A stretch of DNA of 64,000 nt from a virus (IMGVR_UViG_3300005731_000180:1-64000), one strand, 5' to 3'; counted from the first letter of the stretch, positions 30,119 to 38,810 are shown. Translations and numbers: made by a program. The notes: generated by a model from the letters alone, not told the origin.

Positions 30119-30479
30119 AGACGAGACTCTGGAGTTGGTAAAGCTAAACAAAAGTGGTATGCCAATTAGAGAAATCCGTAAAGAATTACATCTAAAATTT
30201 GGAAACAAGAGAACTCAAGCATCGGTTTACGGTAAGCTGAAAAACATTAAGAGACACGGTATCCCGACATTTCCTGAGCCAGTAAGCATTAAGACACTTC
30301 AGGAGGTGCGAGACGAGCATATATACGACACGTACATCCACTTTAACGAGAACGGTCTGAAGGCTGCCAAGAGCTTAGGAGTGACGGAAAAGACGTTCTG
30401 TAGGCTTATTAGAAATGCGAAGATGAAAGTAAAAGCAGATTGGGAAAGATTTGCTGAAGAAGTAGGGAGGGAGGAGTAA
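30102..30479 (+). CDS. HTH-type DNA-binding protein (candidate)
   Basis: 125 residues from ATG 30102, seven bases after GAGGAG, preferred to GTG 30087. Two helix-turn-helix-like stretches: LVKLNKSGMPIREIRKELHL with KRTQASVYGKLKNIKRHG, and HFNENGLKAAKSLGVTEKTF then CRLIRNAKMKVK. Likely a regulator or DNA-binding accessory factor. Confidence 0.6.
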   Translation: MTVWNKDETLELVKLNKSGMPIREIRKELHLKFGNKRTQASVYGKLKNIKRHGIPTFPEPVSIKTLQEVRDEHIYDTYIHFNENGLKAAKSLGVTEKTFCRLIRNAKMKVKADWERFAEEVGREE

Positions 30480-30790
30480 TGTTTTACGACGATAGGGTAG
30501 AAGAATGGATTAGACACCATAAAACTGAGTTGACTAGTCTTAGTAAAAGTGGTAAAAAGGTATGTTTTTTACGTAATAAGTTTTTAAGGTTATATGAGAT
30601 TTACATACGATATACTTATACTAGTTTTATTGGATTTCGTTTTAACGAACTTTATGAGGTGAAGTATAATGATGTTATAGTTCCTACTAGAGATGCTAAA
30701 AAGTTATTTAAACTTGCCGAGTCTATAATGAAAGATAATGAGAAAGCAGCGTTAGAAAGAATAACAAAATATGCATTGGAGAACCTGTGA
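30479..30790 (+). CDS. Hypothetical protein
   Basis: 103 residues, TAATG overlap. Basic and aromatic (CFLRNKFLRLYEIYIRYTYT). No family recognised. Coupled to the dUTPase by a 4-base overlap. Confidence 0.6.
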   Translation: MFYDDRVEEWIRHHKTELTSLSKSGKKVCFLRNKFLRLYEIYIRYTYTSFIGFRFNELYEVKYNDVIVPTRDAKKLFKLAESIMKDNEKAALERITKYALENL

Positions 30791-31227
30791 AACTTAAGTT
30801 CAAAAAACTACACCCCAAAGCAAAAGCTCCTGTAAGACAGCATACTCAGGACGCAGGTTTTGACCTGACGGTAACAGAAAAAATCCTAAATGGTTACTAC
30901 AACCAAGTGGAATACGGATTCGGAATTGCTGTAGAGATTCCCGACAACCATGTTGGACTACTATTTCCAAGAAGCTCTGTCTACAGGAAGGACTTGACAC
31001 TGAGCAATTGTGTGGGAGTTTTGGATGCCTGTTATCGTGGAGAAATCAGAGCTATCTTCCGTAAGACGAGGGAATGTGACTCTGCATACTCAGCAAAGGT
31101 TTACGAAGTGGGAGAAAGAGCGATACAGCTTGTTATAGTCCCATTGGCAAATATTACAGAAACAGAAGAAGTTGACGAACTGACACCTACTGACAGAGGT
31201 GAAGGTGGATTCGGTTCAACGAATTAA
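30787..31227 (+). CDS. dUTPase
   Basis: 146 residues from GTG 30787. All five trimeric dUTPase motifs: DAGFDL (22-27), FPRSSVYRKDLTLSN (60-74), GVLDACYRGEI (77-87; catalytic Asp80 kept, with an unusual Ala-Cys after it), GERAIQLVIVPL, and the C-terminal DRGEGGFGSTN. Hydrolyses dUTP to dUMP, protecting DNA from uracil and feeding dTMP synthesis with the deaminase. Confidence 0.92.
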   Translation: MKLKFKKLHPKAKAPVRQHTQDAGFDLTVTEKILNGYYNQVEYGFGIAVEIPDNHVGLLFPRSSVYRKDLTLSNCVGVLDACYRGEIRAIFRKTRECDSAYSAKVYEVGERAIQLVIVPLANITETEEVDELTPTDRGEGGFGSTN

Positions 31228-31240
31228 TAAGGAGCAGAAA

Positions 31241-31504
31241 ATGAAATGTATTTTTACTGGACAAGAAACGAAGAACAAAACACGTAACCTGCCTGTATCC
31301 AGAGAAGGTCGTAAAGTTATGCGTGAGCGTCAGCTTATCATGGCAGAAGCGAAGCTGGAGGAGCATCACAAGTTTATCGAGTCTCTAAACGAAAAGGGAC
31401 AGTTCTCTGATCCGCTAATCGCACAGACTACGGTTAAGGATTTTATGCCAAGTATTACTGAAGTTTTACAAGAGCAAGTTAGACAAAATAACTTAGAAGA
31501 GTAG
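31241..31504 (+). CDS. Small hypothetical protein
   Basis: 87 residues; AAGGAGCAGAAA upstream fixes ATG 31241. Starts KCIFTGQETKNKTRNLPVSR, a start seen in small phage proteins, then helical. Last gene before a terminator. Confidence 0.65.
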   Translation: MKCIFTGQETKNKTRNLPVSREGRKVMRERQLIMAEAKLEEHHKFIESLNEKGQFSDPLIAQTTVKDFMPSITEVLQEQVRQNNLEE

Positions 31505-31508
31505 CAAG

Positions 31509-31530
31509 GAGCCGAGAAAATCGGCTCTTT
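31509..31530 (+). terminator. Rho-independent terminator (GAGCCGA stem)
   Basis: Perfect 7-bp stem GAGCCGA (31509-31515) / TCGGCTC (31521-31527), loop GAAAA, with the T-run continuing beyond the stem. Same stem sequence as at 5072. A consensus promoter follows four bases later. Confidence 0.9.
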
Positions 31531-31534
31531 TCCC

Positions 31535-31563
31535 TTGACACAAATTCCCGACTCTGCTATAAT
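31535..31563 (+). promoter_or_regulatory. Perfect-consensus sigma-70 promoter
   Basis: TTGACA at 31535-31540, 17-bp spacer, TATAAT at 31558-31563, then AGGGAGC and ATG 31581. It directly follows a terminator, making an insulated operon start. Confidence 0.93.
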
Positions 31564-31580
31564 ACCTAAAAGGGAGCTAA

Positions 31581-31895
31581 ATGACAAAATCAAAGCACAG
31601 AGTTTACCCAAAAGATAACGAAGAGAAACTAAAAGAAGCTAACAGAGAGTTAAGGGCTAAGGTCAAAAAGCTCACTAAGTTGGTTAAGAAACTAAATGAC
31701 GAGAAAGAGCAGCTAGAGCGAACATTTGGACGAAACATTGCACAAATCGACAGACTTACTGAAAGTTTATCTGTGGAGGAGACAATTGAAGTTGCTAATG
31801 GGAGAGTTCTGGAACCTAAGACTAAAGAATCTGTCATTGCTGATATGAAACAAAGATTTGGAGGAAATAATGCAAAAACTTCTGACAAGAATTAA
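31581..31895 (+). CDS. Coiled-coil hypothetical protein
   Basis: 104 residues, first gene of the operon. Long Lys/Glu-rich coiled coil (about 13-66), then GRVLEPKTKESVIADMKQRF. No family recognised. Confidence 0.65.
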   Translation: MTKSKHRVYPKDNEEKLKEANRELRAKVKKLTKLVKKLNDEKEQLERTFGRNIAQIDRLTESLSVEETIEVANGRVLEPKTKESVIADMKQRFGGNNAKTSDKN

Positions 31896-32196
31896 GGACT
31901 TTTATAGGGACTTGCTAAGGCCAGTACGTAACAAGTTCTTACAGATATACCTTCATAAGCCAGTAATTGTTTACTTAAATACACCTGGTTGCGAAGATGG
32001 AGGAATATACGTTGTAGACGACTATAGCGGATTGGACAACATGCTGAAACTGATTCCAGACTCAGAAGAAGATTCCATGTTTGAGGTTCCAATTCTAGTT
32101 AAACCGTACCACGTACAAGTTTACTCACTGGACAAAAAGCAATTCCTAGCTTTGAGTTTGTTAAATATAATGGCCAAGATTGGTGGTAGGTTTTAA
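31870..32196 (+). CDS. Hypothetical protein
   Basis: 108 residues; GGAGGAAATA upstream fixes ATG 31870 inside the previous gene. Basic amphipathic start (KLLTRIKDFYRDLLRPVRNK), then a beta/alpha domain (VIVYLNTPGCEDGGIYVVDD). No family recognised. Confidence 0.6.
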   Translation: MQKLLTRIKDFYRDLLRPVRNKFLQIYLHKPVIVYLNTPGCEDGGIYVVDDYSGLDNMLKLIPDSEEDSMFEVPILVKPYHVQVYSLDKKQFLALSLLNIMAKIGGRF

Positions 32197-32579
32197 TGGA
32201 TAAGAAGTGGAAATCAAAGATCATCAACGCTCTTAGGAAGTTATCCTTCTCCTATCCTCCACGTAACGAGGCCAAGAAGAAACGTAAGGTAGCTCCTGCT
32301 ATTTACAGTTGTGCTATTTGCGAAGTTCACTGCTACGATGGGAAGTCAGAAAAGGCTTACGAGAAGCACAAGGAAACGTATCCAGACTTGGTGTACGGAA
32401 TCGTGCTGGATCACATCGAGCCAGTAGTCGATCTTAAAAAGGGATTTGGAAATTGGAACGAATTCATGGAAGGATTATTCTGCGACGAGGAAAACTTCCA
32501 AGCAATTTGTAACCAATGTCACGATATAAAGACGAAAAAGGAAAACGAAGAGAGGGTACTCTCAAGGAGAAAAAAGTGA
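32196..32579 (+). CDS. HNH endonuclease
   Basis: 127 residues, start overlapping the previous stop. SCAICEVHCYDGK, then VLDHIEPVVDLKKGFGNWNE and NFQAICNQCHDIKTKKENEE: a zinc-bound HNH fold with the D-H catalytic pair. The motif G-F-x-x-W-x-x-F is found in small phage HNH nucleases. Unlike the genes at 18399 and 26032 it is embedded in an operon with matching base composition, so a resident phage nuclease is likelier than a homing enzyme. Confidence 0.8.
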   Translation: MDKKWKSKIINALRKLSFSYPPRNEAKKKRKVAPAIYSCAICEVHCYDGKSEKAYEKHKETYPDLVYGIVLDHIEPVVDLKKGFGNWNEFMEGLFCDEENFQAICNQCHDIKTKKENEERVLSRRKK

Positions 32580-33298
32580 AAAAACTAGCTTTAAGACTTG
32601 GACTGATGACAGTAGTCGCACTTTTGCTAACAGTAGGCTCTGTAACAGTTTCATTTGTTATGCCTCAAGTTGTAGAAAATTACGTAAGAGCGAATGTTGG
32701 AACTGAGGTGGTTAAAATTGTTGGAGTAGGCGGTACTGGCTCAGGGTTCTACATTAAATACAAAGACAAGAACCTAATTGTAACTAATAAGCATGTATGT
32801 CAGCTTAAGACTCCAGATGACCAATTATGGACAATCGACTACGGTAAAGATACAAAAGTTATAAGAAAAGTTTTAATTCTCTCAGAAGAACATGATTTAT
32901 GTTTACTAACTGGAGATGAAAACAACCATGGACTATCTGTTTCTGATAAACAAATGGAAGTTGGAACTAAGAGTTACTTAGTAGGTCATCCTACAGGACA
33001 ACCTTTGACGGTATCTTACGGTACATACATAGGAGATAAAACAATCTCAATGCCTGTGCCTACACCTATTAATACTAAATACGGTATTGTTTACCTTCCG
33101 TTTCTGACAGACTTTGAAACTAACCAATTTCATCAATACGCTAGACCTGGTAGTTCTGGTTCTCCAATCACGGACATTTACGGAAATGTAGTTGCTGTTT
33201 TATTTGCAGGTATTAATAACGATAGCTTCAAGTCTTTTGGAGTACCGTCAAGATTTCTAGTAAACCTAATTAAAAAATATGACGAACAAACTAGATAA
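32576..33298 (+). CDS. Membrane-anchored trypsin-like serine protease
   Basis: 240 residues from GTG 32576 (AAGGAGA upstream; earlier in-frame starts lie inside the HNH gene). N-terminal TM anchor (LGLMTVVALLLTVGSVTVSF), then a chymotrypsin/HtrA-like domain: GSGFYIKYKDKNLIVTNKHV (His73), SEEHDLCLL (Asp107) and YARPGSSGSPI (Ser194). A complete triad suggests activity in the periplasm. No PDZ domain follows. A phage periplasmic protease could act on envelope proteins or in lysis; that is inference. Confidence 0.8.
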   Translation: MKKLALRLGLMTVVALLLTVGSVTVSFVMPQVVENYVRANVGTEVVKIVGVGGTGSGFYIKYKDKNLIVTNKHVCQLKTPDDQLWTIDYGKDTKVIRKVLILSEEHDLCLLTGDENNHGLSVSDKQMEVGTKSYLVGHPTGQPLTVSYGTYIGDKTISMPVPTPINTKYGIVYLPFLTDFETNQFHQYARPGSSGSPITDIYGNVVAVLFAGINNDSFKSFGVPSRFLVNLIKKYDEQTR

Positions 33299-33668
33299 AG
33301 AATACTTACAACAGTTCCTCGACGATAATACAGTCGAGGAGCTTATTCAGGAAAGCGGTAAAGGCGAATTTAAAGACCCTACCGTAATCAAGTTCTGTCA
33401 ATCCTACTCCCTCAAATCAGGGGAAATCAGGGTGCCAAGTTGGTTGATCTACATGGTGTATCGTTCTCGATTTACCAGAGTAGGTAACGCTTTTAAGGTA
33501 AAACCTGTGGCATTTTTCCGAACATTTAAAAAGCTGTTCACACAAACACGATCTGGCAACCAGAGGTATTACTTACTAAATACCGACTTTAACTTGGAAC
33601 CTGAAGATTGGGATAACTTCAAATACTACTACAGGATGTATTACATAAAAAAAGTGGACAAGGAATAA
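33279..33668 (+). CDS. Hypothetical protein
   Basis: 129 residues; overlaps the protease end by 20 bases. Basic and aromatic (WLIYMVYRSRFTRVGNAFKV; FKYYYRMYYIKKVDKE at the end). No family recognised. Confidence 0.6.
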   Translation: MTNKLDKEYLQQFLDDNTVEELIQESGKGEFKDPTVIKFCQSYSLKSGEIRVPSWLIYMVYRSRFTRVGNAFKVKPVAFFRTFKKLFTQTRSGNQRYYLLNTDFNLEPEDWDNFKYYYRMYYIKKVDKE

Positions 33669-33683
33669 TTACTGTGGTATAAT
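33655..33683 (+). promoter_or_regulatory. Extended -10 sigma-70 promoter
   Basis: TGGACA at 33655-33660, 17-bp spacer, TATAAT at 33678-33683 with TGG before it. Drives the last rightward gene. Confidence 0.8.
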
Positions 33684-33725
33684 CCCAAAGTGTTACTACT
33701 TTCAGCTAAGGATTCTCTTATTATT

Positions 33726-34535
33726 ATGTCAAATAGTCGAGAAAAAGAAAAACATTCATCGTTAATGAAAAAATACACACTCAAGTCACGACAAGAGTTG
33801 ATAGACTTTGACTATCTAGATCAACTTAGTGATAGTGAGTTGGATTTCCTTAATCAGTTCATTGCAGAAACCGTACACACGTCTTTCTCTAACAACCCTG
33901 AGATTAAAAGGCTCACAGAGATCATCACGTCCATTGTGGAGTGTCCTGACGTAAAAGACATAGCTAGAGAAGTAAGTATTTTAAAGCAGCTTAAAAAGGA
34001 TTCTAAGACCTCTGAGGAGGAAGCTAATATTGGTAAGAAAATAAAAGAACTTACTGAGGAAAAGCGTGTCCTAATGGTAAAGAATAAGCGAGTAAATAGG
34101 GATATTATCCAAGACCTAGAGAACCAGATTCAAGAGATTAGGAACCAGACTCTATTGTATCCTAATAAAGAAGATCATAAAGAGTTTTACAACGCTAATA
34201 ACGACCGTAATGCCGACATTTATAACTTGGCAGCTAGAACTAAATCCCTATTCCAACTGGAACCACAGCAATTCGACACATATTATTCCAATTCAATGAA
34301 AGTGGACTACGAGCTATATCGTATAGATTCGATGGAAAGAGCTGAAATCGAAGAACTAGAGGCCTTAGTTTACGAAAAGCTAAGGACTATAAACACAAGC
34401 GATAGTAAGCGTCTTATGAGAAAGTTGGACAGATGCCACAATCACGAGGATGTGGCACAGATGTTGGGTGAAATATGTGAGGAATACGAAGTCCGACTAA
34501 AAGCATTAGATTGGACTTTTAAGAGGTCTAATTAA
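33726..34535 (+). CDS. Coiled-coil hypothetical protein, last rightward gene
   Basis: 269 residues from ATG 33726; a GTG at 33690 would be almost leaderless, and AAGGA lies 13 bases before the ATG, so the start is not certain. Largely helical with coiled coils near 85-150 and 205-245. Has its own promoter. Its last 8 bases overlap the end of the convergent gene on the other strand. No family recognised. Confidence 0.65.
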   Translation: MSNSREKEKHSSLMKKYTLKSRQELIDFDYLDQLSDSELDFLNQFIAETVHTSFSNNPEIKRLTEIITSIVECPDVKDIAREVSILKQLKKDSKTSEEEANIGKKIKELTEEKRVLMVKNKRVNRDIIQDLENQIQEIRNQTLLYPNKEDHKEFYNANNDRNADIYNLAARTKSLFQLEPQQFDTYYSNSMKVDYELYRIDSMERAEIEELEALVYEKLRTINTSDSKRLMRKLDRCHNHEDVAQMLGEICEEYEVRLKALDWTFKRSN

Positions 34536-34887
34536 TTGTCTGTGTTATTTTAAGGATTGTGTAGATAGTACCTGCTACTACTGAAACAATACCTAATACC
34601 TTGGAAATATCGGTAACGTAAGAAGTGAATACTTCTCTTTTCTTTTTCTTCTCTTCACGAATAGATTTTCTTATTAAGTGATCCTGTGTCATCTCTTTTA
34701 ACTGCGGAACAAGGTCTTCCAATTGATCTATGATCTTCTGATCCCCTGCAATATGTTCCTGGACAAGCTCGATATGATCCTCATATTTACGTGCCATATT
34801 CTTAAACTCCGACTCCAGACCAATAACTTTGTCCGAAGTTTTGTCAAGCTTATCTTCCATTCTGTTAAATCTTTCCTCACTTATCAT
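34528..34887 (-). CDS. Coiled-coil protein with C-terminal TM
   Basis: 119 residues; CGGAGGAACG upstream of ATG 34887. Long charged coiled coil (about 1-88, with a KKKKRE basic patch) followed by one TM (ISKVLGIVSVVAGTIYTILK). Last gene of the late arm, after the ejection proteins. The position and topology (cytoplasmic coil, tail anchor) would suit a lysis accessory or holin-like protein, but no family is recognised. Confidence 0.6.
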   Translation of the reverse strand: MISEERFNRMEDKLDKTSDKVIGLESEFKNMARKYEDHIELVQEHIAGDQKIIDQLEDLVPQLKEMTQDHLIRKSIREEKKKKREVFTSYVTDISKVLGIVSVVAGTIYTILKITQTIN

Positions 34888-34912
34888 CGTTCCTCCGTGA
34901 AACTAATAGAAT

Positions 34913-36877
34913 TTACTCTTTGTCTTTCGTGTCCAAGTCCAAAATTCCTCTAAGGTCTTGTCTAAATGCTGGCTGCTGTGTGATAGCGTGCATCCTAATG
35001 GCTTTTTGAACTGGATCGTCCATCTTTGAAATATCCTGTATTACTTTTGAAAATCTCATTTTCCCAGCGTTCTCTAGTGCTTTTCCAAGCGACTCTAAAG
35101 ATTTACTATCAGTATTCTGCATCCACTTAGACATAGATGATACCATTGCTTGAGCTTCTGTAGAACCTTTTCCGACCATTTCACGTACTGATTTCGATAA
35201 CTCTGTAATAGGTCTAGCTGCTTGTTTAGCTTTACCAGTAACCTTTCCTGCTGTAGTTAGTCCAACTGCTGCTGCACCTCTAGGGAATGTAGTAAAGAAA
35301 CCTGCACCTTGCGGATTTAAGTATTGGAGAACCTGCACACCTGCGTTAATCTCTTTGATTTGACTTCTAATCTCATCTGCGAATTTTCCAAGTCCTGATT
35401 CGTTAAGTAGGTCACTGATTTCTTTCTCACTCATCATTGCAGAAATATCGTAAGTTTCGTCAGATAATTTCTTGATTAAAGCCTCTCCAGCTTTTGCTTT
35501 CTCTGCACCTTTGATCTTAACTCGTCCCGACATTGTAGAAGTACCTGCGTATGCTTCTAAGTCAGATAGTGCGCTATATTTGTCTTTGTTGCGGAGGAAT
35601 TCATTAACTCTATCTGGATATTTCTTTGTTAACTGTTCGATAACCTCGTCGTCCACGATATTGTCAATTCTCTTTGAGAAGTCTCTCATAATCGCAAGTA
35701 GTTCTTTATCTTTGATATCTTCAGCACCGTCAATAAAGTTAGTCGTCATTGCCTTAAGTTCGTCTGATATTTTAGAGGCCTTTTTAAGATCAAGAGCCGA
35801 TAGGTCTGCGTTTTGTGTCTTAATTGACTTAAGATAATCCGCTACCTTTTTAAAGTCTTTTGCTGTTTTGGAAGTAGATGAAGGAAGATTACTTCTGAAC
35901 TTCTCTAATACGTCGTCGATTTCACCAAAAGCTGTGTCTAGTTTTACTTCAGCTTGTTCTGTAGCAAGTTTACGTAGTCCACCTATTTGCTGACCAATTT
36001 CAGTTCTACTTTTTCTAACTGTATTTACGATATTATCTGCTAAACCTTTGGCTCTACCTTGGACTTCTTTTGAAATACCTTTAATCCCACCTGAACCTGG
36101 TCTCATTGCTCTTGTGAACATTTTCTTAGCGGCAGTTAATGGATCAGCTTCTTTAGAAATAGCTTCAACTTCTTCTTTTAAAAACTTGGCACCTTTTCCG
36201 ACACCTGGCACAGACTTTAATAATTTCCCTGCTCCTAGACCTAGACCTGCTGATAGTGTTCCTATTTGGGCACCTTCTGACAGTTCTTTCATTGTACCTT
36301 CGATATCGCCTTCTAGTAGCCTAGCATCTCCTCTAGACGCTTCTGAAGCAGCACCTTCCAATGCTCCAACTCCAAGTACTTTAGCTACCTCTCCTGCTTT
36401 TGTGGCAGCTTTTCCAGTAACACCTAATGCTTTTGCTGGTAGTGCCATTTGTGCTAACTCAGAAGTAATTCCACCTGTTGTAGCTGCGATTGGACTTCTT
36501 TCTCTAGCTTCTTCTGCTGATTTTTGAATTGACTCCTTTCCGCCGTAGTAACCTTCTTTGAAAGTTTCCCAAGCTGAACCTGGTGTCTTCTCTTTTACAT
36601 CAAAACCTTCTGCTCTAAGCTTTTTATCCACATCCGATTCTGGTGCAATATATTTGGAAAGTAAATCGTAAACTCCTGAAGAGATACCTCCAGCAACTCT
36701 ACCTACTGTAGTATCTGCCATTCCTGTTAAAAAGTCTTGTGCAGTTTCCACAGCTCCACCGTCTTGCGGTGCAGCAGCTTCAGCTCCGACTTCTTCCCAA
36801 GATTCTGTATCTTCCCAAGTTGGAGTTTGGTCAACTGTTTCCCAATTTTCTGTGTCTTCCCATTTTGGATCAGCCAT
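34913..36877 (-). CDS. Internal virion (ejection) protein candidate with WED repeats
   Basis: 654 residues. The N-terminus has tandem W-E-D-T-E-x-W-E-x-V units (KWEDTENWETVDQTPTWEDT), as at the start of many large phage inner proteins. Next come Gly/Ala-rich segments (TLSAGLGLGAGKLL and similar) that could insert in membranes, then long helices. It lies behind the transglycosylase in a run of ejection-type proteins. Probably delivered with the DNA; not a recognised family by motif. Confidence 0.55.
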   Translation of the reverse strand: MADPKWEDTENWETVDQTPTWEDTESWEEVGAEAAAPQDGGAVETAQDFLTGMADTTVGRVAGGISSGVYDLLSKYIAPESDVDKKLRAEGFDVKEKTPGSAWETFKEGYYGGKESIQKSAEEARERSPIAATTGGITSELAQMALPAKALGVTGKAATKAGEVAKVLGVGALEGAASEASRGDARLLEGDIEGTMKELSEGAQIGTLSAGLGLGAGKLLKSVPGVGKGAKFLKEEVEAISKEADPLTAAKKMFTRAMRPGSGGIKGISKEVQGRAKGLADNIVNTVRKSRTEIGQQIGGLRKLATEQAEVKLDTAFGEIDDVLEKFRSNLPSSTSKTAKDFKKVADYLKSIKTQNADLSALDLKKASKISDELKAMTTNFIDGAEDIKDKELLAIMRDFSKRIDNIVDDEVIEQLTKKYPDRVNEFLRNKDKYSALSDLEAYAGTSTMSGRVKIKGAEKAKAGEALIKKLSDETYDISAMMSEKEISDLLNESGLGKFADEIRSQIKEINAGVQVLQYLNPQGAGFFTTFPRGAAAVGLTTAGKVTGKAKQAARPITELSKSVREMVGKGSTEAQAMVSSMSKWMQNTDSKSLESLGKALENAGKMRFSKVIQDISKMDDPVQKAIRMHAITQQPAFRQDLRGILDLDTKDKE

Positions 36878-36885
36878 ATTATTTC

Positions 36886-38286
36886 CTATTCGTATCTTAA
36901 AAATTTCTTTGTGTCTGCGTCAAATACTGCAACTCTTCCAGATTTAGGGTCTCTTTTTCTGACTTCGTTTACAGCCTTTTCTTCTTTAGGTTGCTTGTCA
37001 ACATTCCCTTTAAAGTCTTTTAGAGTACCTTTGCTTTCGTATTCTTTTATTGCTCTTTCTTTTTGTTCTGCTCTCTTTTTAACATCACTGATAAATGACT
37101 TTATACGCTTGATATTCTCTTCAGCTCCAAGTTTCGGGTTAAAGCTTCTTTCTAAGAATTGCTTCCCTTCTTTCTCAGTAAACTGTGCACCTAATGTCTT
37201 TCTTAAGTCTTGTTGGATAATTTGTTCAAGTCTATCTTTTACATCTTGAAGTCTTGGATTAACTACCGAACGTACCCAATCAATTCCACCTGACGTTTCT
37301 ACTAGTTTGTCCAATGGCCCTGTGAACATATCTTTGTTGTCGCTGATATCTTTTAGAACTTCGTCAAGTCTTCCAATATCACCTTGGGCTTGAGCGAATC
37401 CCCCACCTGCAACGTAATCAGCATAGTCTTTGGCAAACGCTTTATCAACTGCTTTCTGTCCTTCTGTGAGACCTTGAGACTTCTCAGCAGCTTTAGCGAT
37501 AGTCTGTTCCAACTTAGCTTCTCTATCCTGTTGTGCGAGTTCTCTTTTAAGTTGTCTATCTTTTTCTTTTTCAGATAAATCTGTTTTCTCTTTTTCTTCT
37601 GCACGTGCCATAGAAAGTTGATTAAGTAATCTACCGTATGCTGTTTGCTGGTCTTCTTTAGCTTGTCTAGCAAACTCTGGTGACTTAACTTGGACTTGCT
37701 TTAGCATTTCCATTGGAGTTCTAGCTGCACGTGAAGCAGCAGCTTGGTCATACTTACCTAGCGACTGGTTTAATGTATTTAGGAATCCGAGTAAGGCATC
37801 TTTCTTTCTTGCAGACTCTGAATCACCTTTACTACCTTCTTGTAATTCTTTTATTTGAGCAAGAATATCTTCGTATGGACTTTTAGCTTCCTCTTTTTTC
37901 TGTGCAAGTTTTTCCTTTACCGCAGATTTTACAGACTCTGGTTTAGCTTGGTCGATTTGTTTGGCAAGTCTGTCAGCTTCCGATACTTCCTCAACTTCTT
38001 GCTGTGCCATTTGGTTTAGCATGTTAGCTTCTTGTGCATTTGCTGAAGGCTCAGAAGGCATCCTAGACATTATCTTTTTGGACATTCTTGGTTGTTCTTT
38101 TTGTCCAAGTAATTCTTCTAAAACTGGACTACCTGATTCTTGTTTAGGTTCTTCTGGCATGATCTGAGGATTCATAATCGCAGAAATATCGTCCTCCTGT
38201 TGTGGAGTAAGAACTGAATTCATGTCCTCTTCTTTCGGTCTCATTATCCCGACAGTGTTGAGTAAATCTTTTAGTTTATCGACCAT
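36886..38286 (-). CDS. Helical internal virion protein candidate
   Basis: 466 residues; AGGATAAATT upstream. Almost wholly helical and charged, Lys/Gln/Glu-rich, with coiled coils about 150-290. Ends in GRVAVFDADTKKFLRYE. First gene downstream of the late-motif copy inside the transglycosylase gene. Likely a virion inner protein by position. Confidence 0.55.
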   Translation of the reverse strand: MVDKLKDLLNTVGIMRPKEEDMNSVLTPQQEDDISAIMNPQIMPEEPKQESGSPVLEELLGQKEQPRMSKKIMSRMPSEPSANAQEANMLNQMAQQEVEEVSEADRLAKQIDQAKPESVKSAVKEKLAQKKEEAKSPYEDILAQIKELQEGSKGDSESARKKDALLGFLNTLNQSLGKYDQAAASRAARTPMEMLKQVQVKSPEFARQAKEDQQTAYGRLLNQLSMARAEEKEKTDLSEKEKDRQLKRELAQQDREAKLEQTIAKAAEKSQGLTEGQKAVDKAFAKDYADYVAGGGFAQAQGDIGRLDEVLKDISDNKDMFTGPLDKLVETSGGIDWVRSVVNPRLQDVKDRLEQIIQQDLRKTLGAQFTEKEGKQFLERSFNPKLGAEENIKRIKSFISDVKKRAEQKERAIKEYESKGTLKDFKGNVDKQPKEEKAVNEVRKRDPKSGRVAVFDADTKKFLRYE

Positions 38287-38294
38287 AATTTATC

Positions 38295-38810
38295 CTATAT
38301 TAATTCGTTACAATTTTTTGCTTTATCTAATTTATTTTGAAATATTTGTTTTAGTTGTCCAACAGTTCTATCACCTATCAACCTTCTGTTATGCTGATAT
38401 TCTTTTTGGAACTTGTCCTTAACTACAGTTTCATCACTAGTTGTTAAGAATCTATAACCACTTGGAATTCCAAAGAAATGTAAAATATACAGATTACGGT
38501 AAGTTACAGGTAGTCCTTTACGCTTTAAATAGTTGGAATGTTCTTTAGTTAGCAAGGCAGCTAACTTAGTGTTTAGCTTAGGTGAAAATACGTCACCAGA
38601 GAGCTTATATCGCCTTTTAAGAGCTTCTTCTGTAGGTCTGGTAACTTGGTATAACCCCTTAGCTTTAGTGGCTTTATTTACGGCTTTTGGATTCCAATTA
38701 GACTCGATTTTGGCAATCTTGCACATATAATCAGGCTCCACTCCAACTGAAGTGGAAACCTGTTGTACTACTGTTACTAGTGAAAATAGTGCTGTAAAAA
38801 GTATTGCCAT
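38295..38810 (-). CDS. Lytic transglycosylase (SLT) protein
   Basis: 171 residues. Hydrophobic N-terminus (ILFTALFSLVTVVQQVS), then the SLT fold: CKIAKIESNWNPKAVNKATK (catalytic Glu36) and GLYQVTRPT (52-60), with the helical remainder including RNLYILHFFGIPSG. It cleaves peptidoglycan, either as a virion enzyme opening the wall for DNA entry (the T7 gp16 role, here a separate small protein) or at lysis. It contains a copy of the putative late promoter in its coding sequence. Confidence 0.85.
   Translation of the reverse strand: MAILFTALFSLVTVVQQVSTSVGVEPDYMCKIAKIESNWNPKAVNKATKAKGLYQVTRPTEEALKRRYKLSGDVFSPKLNTKLAALLTKEHSNYLKRKGLPVTYRNLYILHFFGIPSGYRFLTTSDETVVKDKFQKEYQHNRRLIGDRTVGQLKQIFQNKLDKAKNCNELI
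38438..38469 (-). promoter_or_regulatory. Putative late promoter, copy F (inside the SLT gene)
   Basis: Minus-strand AAT-TC-CAA-GTGG-TTAT-AGATT-CTTAACAACTA. All conserved blocks are kept apart from the first T of the last block. It is the only copy that is fully inside a coding region. The next gene downstream is 36886-38286, 152 bp away. Confidence 0.7.
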
